From NCBI RefSeq assembly GCF_050303215.1, contig NZ_JBNLBH010000051.1, positions 6,757-70,756 on the forward strand: DNA of 64,000 nt, written 5' to 3'. This DNA is from Haliangium sp050303215. GTDB taxonomy: Bacteria; Myxococcota_A; Polyangia; Haliangiales; Haliangiaceae. Shown here in pieces: positions 62,555 to 64,000 of this stretch; within the stretch, counting starts at the first letter, position 1; the number at the start of each line of letters is the position of its first letter. Position numbers and translations under genes: made by a program. A model generated the notes under the pieces. It worked only from the letters and a program-made list of their open reading frames with translations, did no database searches and had not been told where the DNA came from.

Positions 62555-63270
62555 GCCGTGCCATCGTCATCAGCGAAGGCTCCGGCGATGTCGCTGCGCT
62601 GAGGGAGATTTTCACGAGACTCTTCGCGCTCCGAGTCAGGCAAGATGCCCCCAGGCCGTTCGGACCGGCGGCACCCCTGATGTCCGAGGACGGCGCTCGC
62701 ATCGTCTATCTGGTGAACGGCAAAGATAAAAGGCGGGCGAGGGACTCTGCCAGAGCCACGCTCAACGAGTTCGCGGTGTCGTCCACCTATGACCGGCTCG
62801 GGTTGGTGTTCGATCCCGATGGCCACGAGGACCACGAGTGGCGTCATTGGTGTCAGCACGTTCTACAAGGCAATGTCTGGGACGAGGCCGAGCTCATCTG
62901 GACGATTCACCATGCAGACGAGGAGATCCCGTTCGTACCGGTCCCCTGGGACGCAGGCCCCAGCTTCGACGAGCTCGATCCGGGGCTACGCAATCTCGAA
63001 CGCGTCGCCCTCGGCATCGCCCAGGACGCGATCCCCGATGATGCCACCCTCGTCGATCGACTCCTCGGGATCGTGCGCGACAGCGGCCGCAAGACCACCT
63101 GGAAGACCGCGTTTCGACTCCTGCACGCAGTCCGCAAACCCGCGGTGGAAGTCGGCATCATGGCGCAGCTCTTCGGCCAGGATAAGGACACCCAGACCAG
63201 CGTGGCGCGGCTTCTGAAGTCGACGCTATTGTGGCGACGCCTGCATTACTTAGCCGGCGAGCCGGCGTGA
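62551..63270 (+). CDS. TOPRIM-domain nuclease-like protein, part 2 of the pair
   Basis: 239 residues. TOPRIM motifs: Glu9 in ISEGSGD and the DxD pair in LVFDPDGHE (Asp88, Asp90). The C-terminal half is helical (ARLLKSTLLWRR). Resembles DUF3226/DUF4435-type TOPRIM effectors that work with OLD-like ATPases (AriB of PARIS is the named parallel). Translationally coupled to the ATPase (4-bp overlap). Predicted metal-dependent nuclease or tRNA/DNA-cleaving effector; inference. Confidence 0.8.
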   Translation: MSRAIVISEGSGDVAALREIFTRLFALRVRQDAPRPFGPAAPLMSEDGARIVYLVNGKDKRRARDSARATLNEFAVSSTYDRLGLVFDPDGHEDHEWRHWCQHVLQGNVWDEAELIWTIHHADEEIPFVPVPWDAGPSFDELDPGLRNLERVALGIAQDAIPDDATLVDRLLGIVRDSGRKTTWKTAFRLLHAVRKPAVEVGIMAQLFGQDKDTQTSVARLLKSTLLWRRLHYLAGEPA

Positions 63271-63312
63271 GCATCAGCACATTGCCCTCGAACCACTCGG
63301 TCGCTTGGTAAG

Positions 63313-63850
63313 TTGCCTACGGACCTGCGCGAGCGCACCTCGGACCTGCTCTTCGACGCCGACCTGCCCGGCGCCGAGACCCCGCTGTCCATCGTGCTCG
63401 AACATCAGAGCACCAGCGAGCGCTTCATGGCCTGGCGCGCACATCGCTACAGCGCCGCGGTCATGTCCGACTATCTGCGCTCCAACGAGCACGCCCAGGG
63501 CCTGCCATGACCGTCGCCGCGGTCGTGTATCACGCCCGTACACCTTGGCCTGCGGCCACCGCGCTGTCGGGCCTGTATCTGGGCCCTGCCGCTCTCGTCG
63601 ACACCATGGGCCCGCACCTGCCCCGCTTCGCCTTCACCCTCGACGACCTCGCCGCCACCTCCGACGACGCCCTGCGCGCCCGCCCGATGGCCGCGCTCCC
63701 CATCCTGGTGCTCTGGACCCTCAAGCACACCCGCCACGAGCCCGACATCATCGCCGCCCTGCGCGGCGTCGTCGATCTCGTCTGCGCCGCCATGCGCGAC
63801 CGCCACGGCGCAGAAGTCATGGCCGCTGTCTTCAACTATATTAGAGAGGT
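63313..63850 (+). pseudogene. Rpn-family (recombination-promoting nuclease/transposase-like) gene remnant
   Basis: LRERTSDLLFDADL and LSIVLEHQSTSERFM are Rpn core sequence, but the usual ~40 N-terminal residues are missing. A frameshift (ATGA at 63507-63510) splits it from AAVVYHARTPWPA in the next frame. The 3' end is cut by the IS element. Not functional as a single protein. Confidence 0.7.
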
Positions 63851-63861
63851 CGGCAGCGCCT

Positions 63862-64000
63862 TGGACCTGCCCCGGTTTGGTGGACACGACGGAAGGGACT
63901 AAAGTCCCGGGAGTTCACCGATGGCAAGACGAAAGCAATACACCCTAGAGTTCAAGAGGGATGCAGTGCGTCTCGTGCTGGCACGAGGGACACGTACGAT
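63862..64000 (+). mobile_element. Left end of an IS3-family element (window ends inside)
   Basis: A transposase orfA start at 63921 follows a probable terminal inverted repeat beginning near TGGACCTGCCCC (63862). The IS interrupts the Rpn remnant. The exact border is uncertain. Confidence 0.6.
63921..64000 (+). CDS. IS3-family transposase OrfA (start only)
   Basis: First 26 residues: MARRKQYTLEFKRDAVRLV is the HTH_Tnp_1-type N-terminus of IS3/IS911 OrfA. The rest lies outside the window. Confidence 0.75.
   Translation, partial: MARRKQYTLEFKRDAVRLVLARGTRT

Overview
The window is very GC-rich, densely coding DNA that reads like a chromosome segment of a myxobacterium (Myxococcota, perhaps the Haliangium/Nannocystis side). 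This is inferred from large Ser/Thr kinases with fused signalling modules, many lipobox-bearing lipoproteins of unknown function, hybrid histidine kinases and an ECF sigma factor with a TPR tail. Almost every real gene has a long open shadow frame on the other strand, so calls rest on recognisable domains, codon pattern, start signals and mutual exclusion.

Layout. 1-10.3 kb: 3' end of a RecB-like helicase/nuclease, a flippase-like membrane protein behind a tiny leader ORF, a secreted type I pullulanase with duplicated N-terminal modules, and two polytopic GT-C/YfhO-like membrane proteins. 10.3-19.5 kb: signalling block with a Ser/Thr kinase-ATPase, a Cys-rich lipoprotein, a beta-propeller-AAA+ fusion and a histidine kinase. 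19.5-21.5 kb: M3 peptidase. 21.5-27.3 kb: accessory stretch of unknown proteins, a 42-bp-periodic tandem array, and a truncated duplicate of a small gene that sits intact 1 kb away. 27.4-49.3 kb: mostly housekeeping and catabolic genes (ABC exporter, aspartoacylase-like protein, two acyl-CoA dehydrogenases, lysine 2,3-aminomutase, truncated haemoglobin, M20 amidohydrolase) mixed with regulators (REC-PAS, class III cyclase, MerR-TPR, YCII/ECF sigma pair, membrane Ser/Thr kinase), a di-haem propeller lipoprotein and an HNH nuclease. 49.4-61.2 kb: hybrid histidine kinase, two large unknown proteins, HrpB helicase, PanE-like reductase, DUF5995 protein. 61.5-64 kb: a translationally coupled AAA ATPase-TOPRIM pair next to a decayed Rpn-family gene and the left end of an IS3-type element, which looks like a defence island.

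Functional ties visible in sequence: overlaps or tight spacing couple 22293/23630, 26186/26593, 40296/40658, 61526/62551, 59246/59243 and 14451/14457. Several convergent gene pairs share short dyads that contain both stop codons. The best candidates for something new are the AAA-TOPRIM pair, the 42-bp array with the truncated paralogue, and the propeller-AAA+ fusion.
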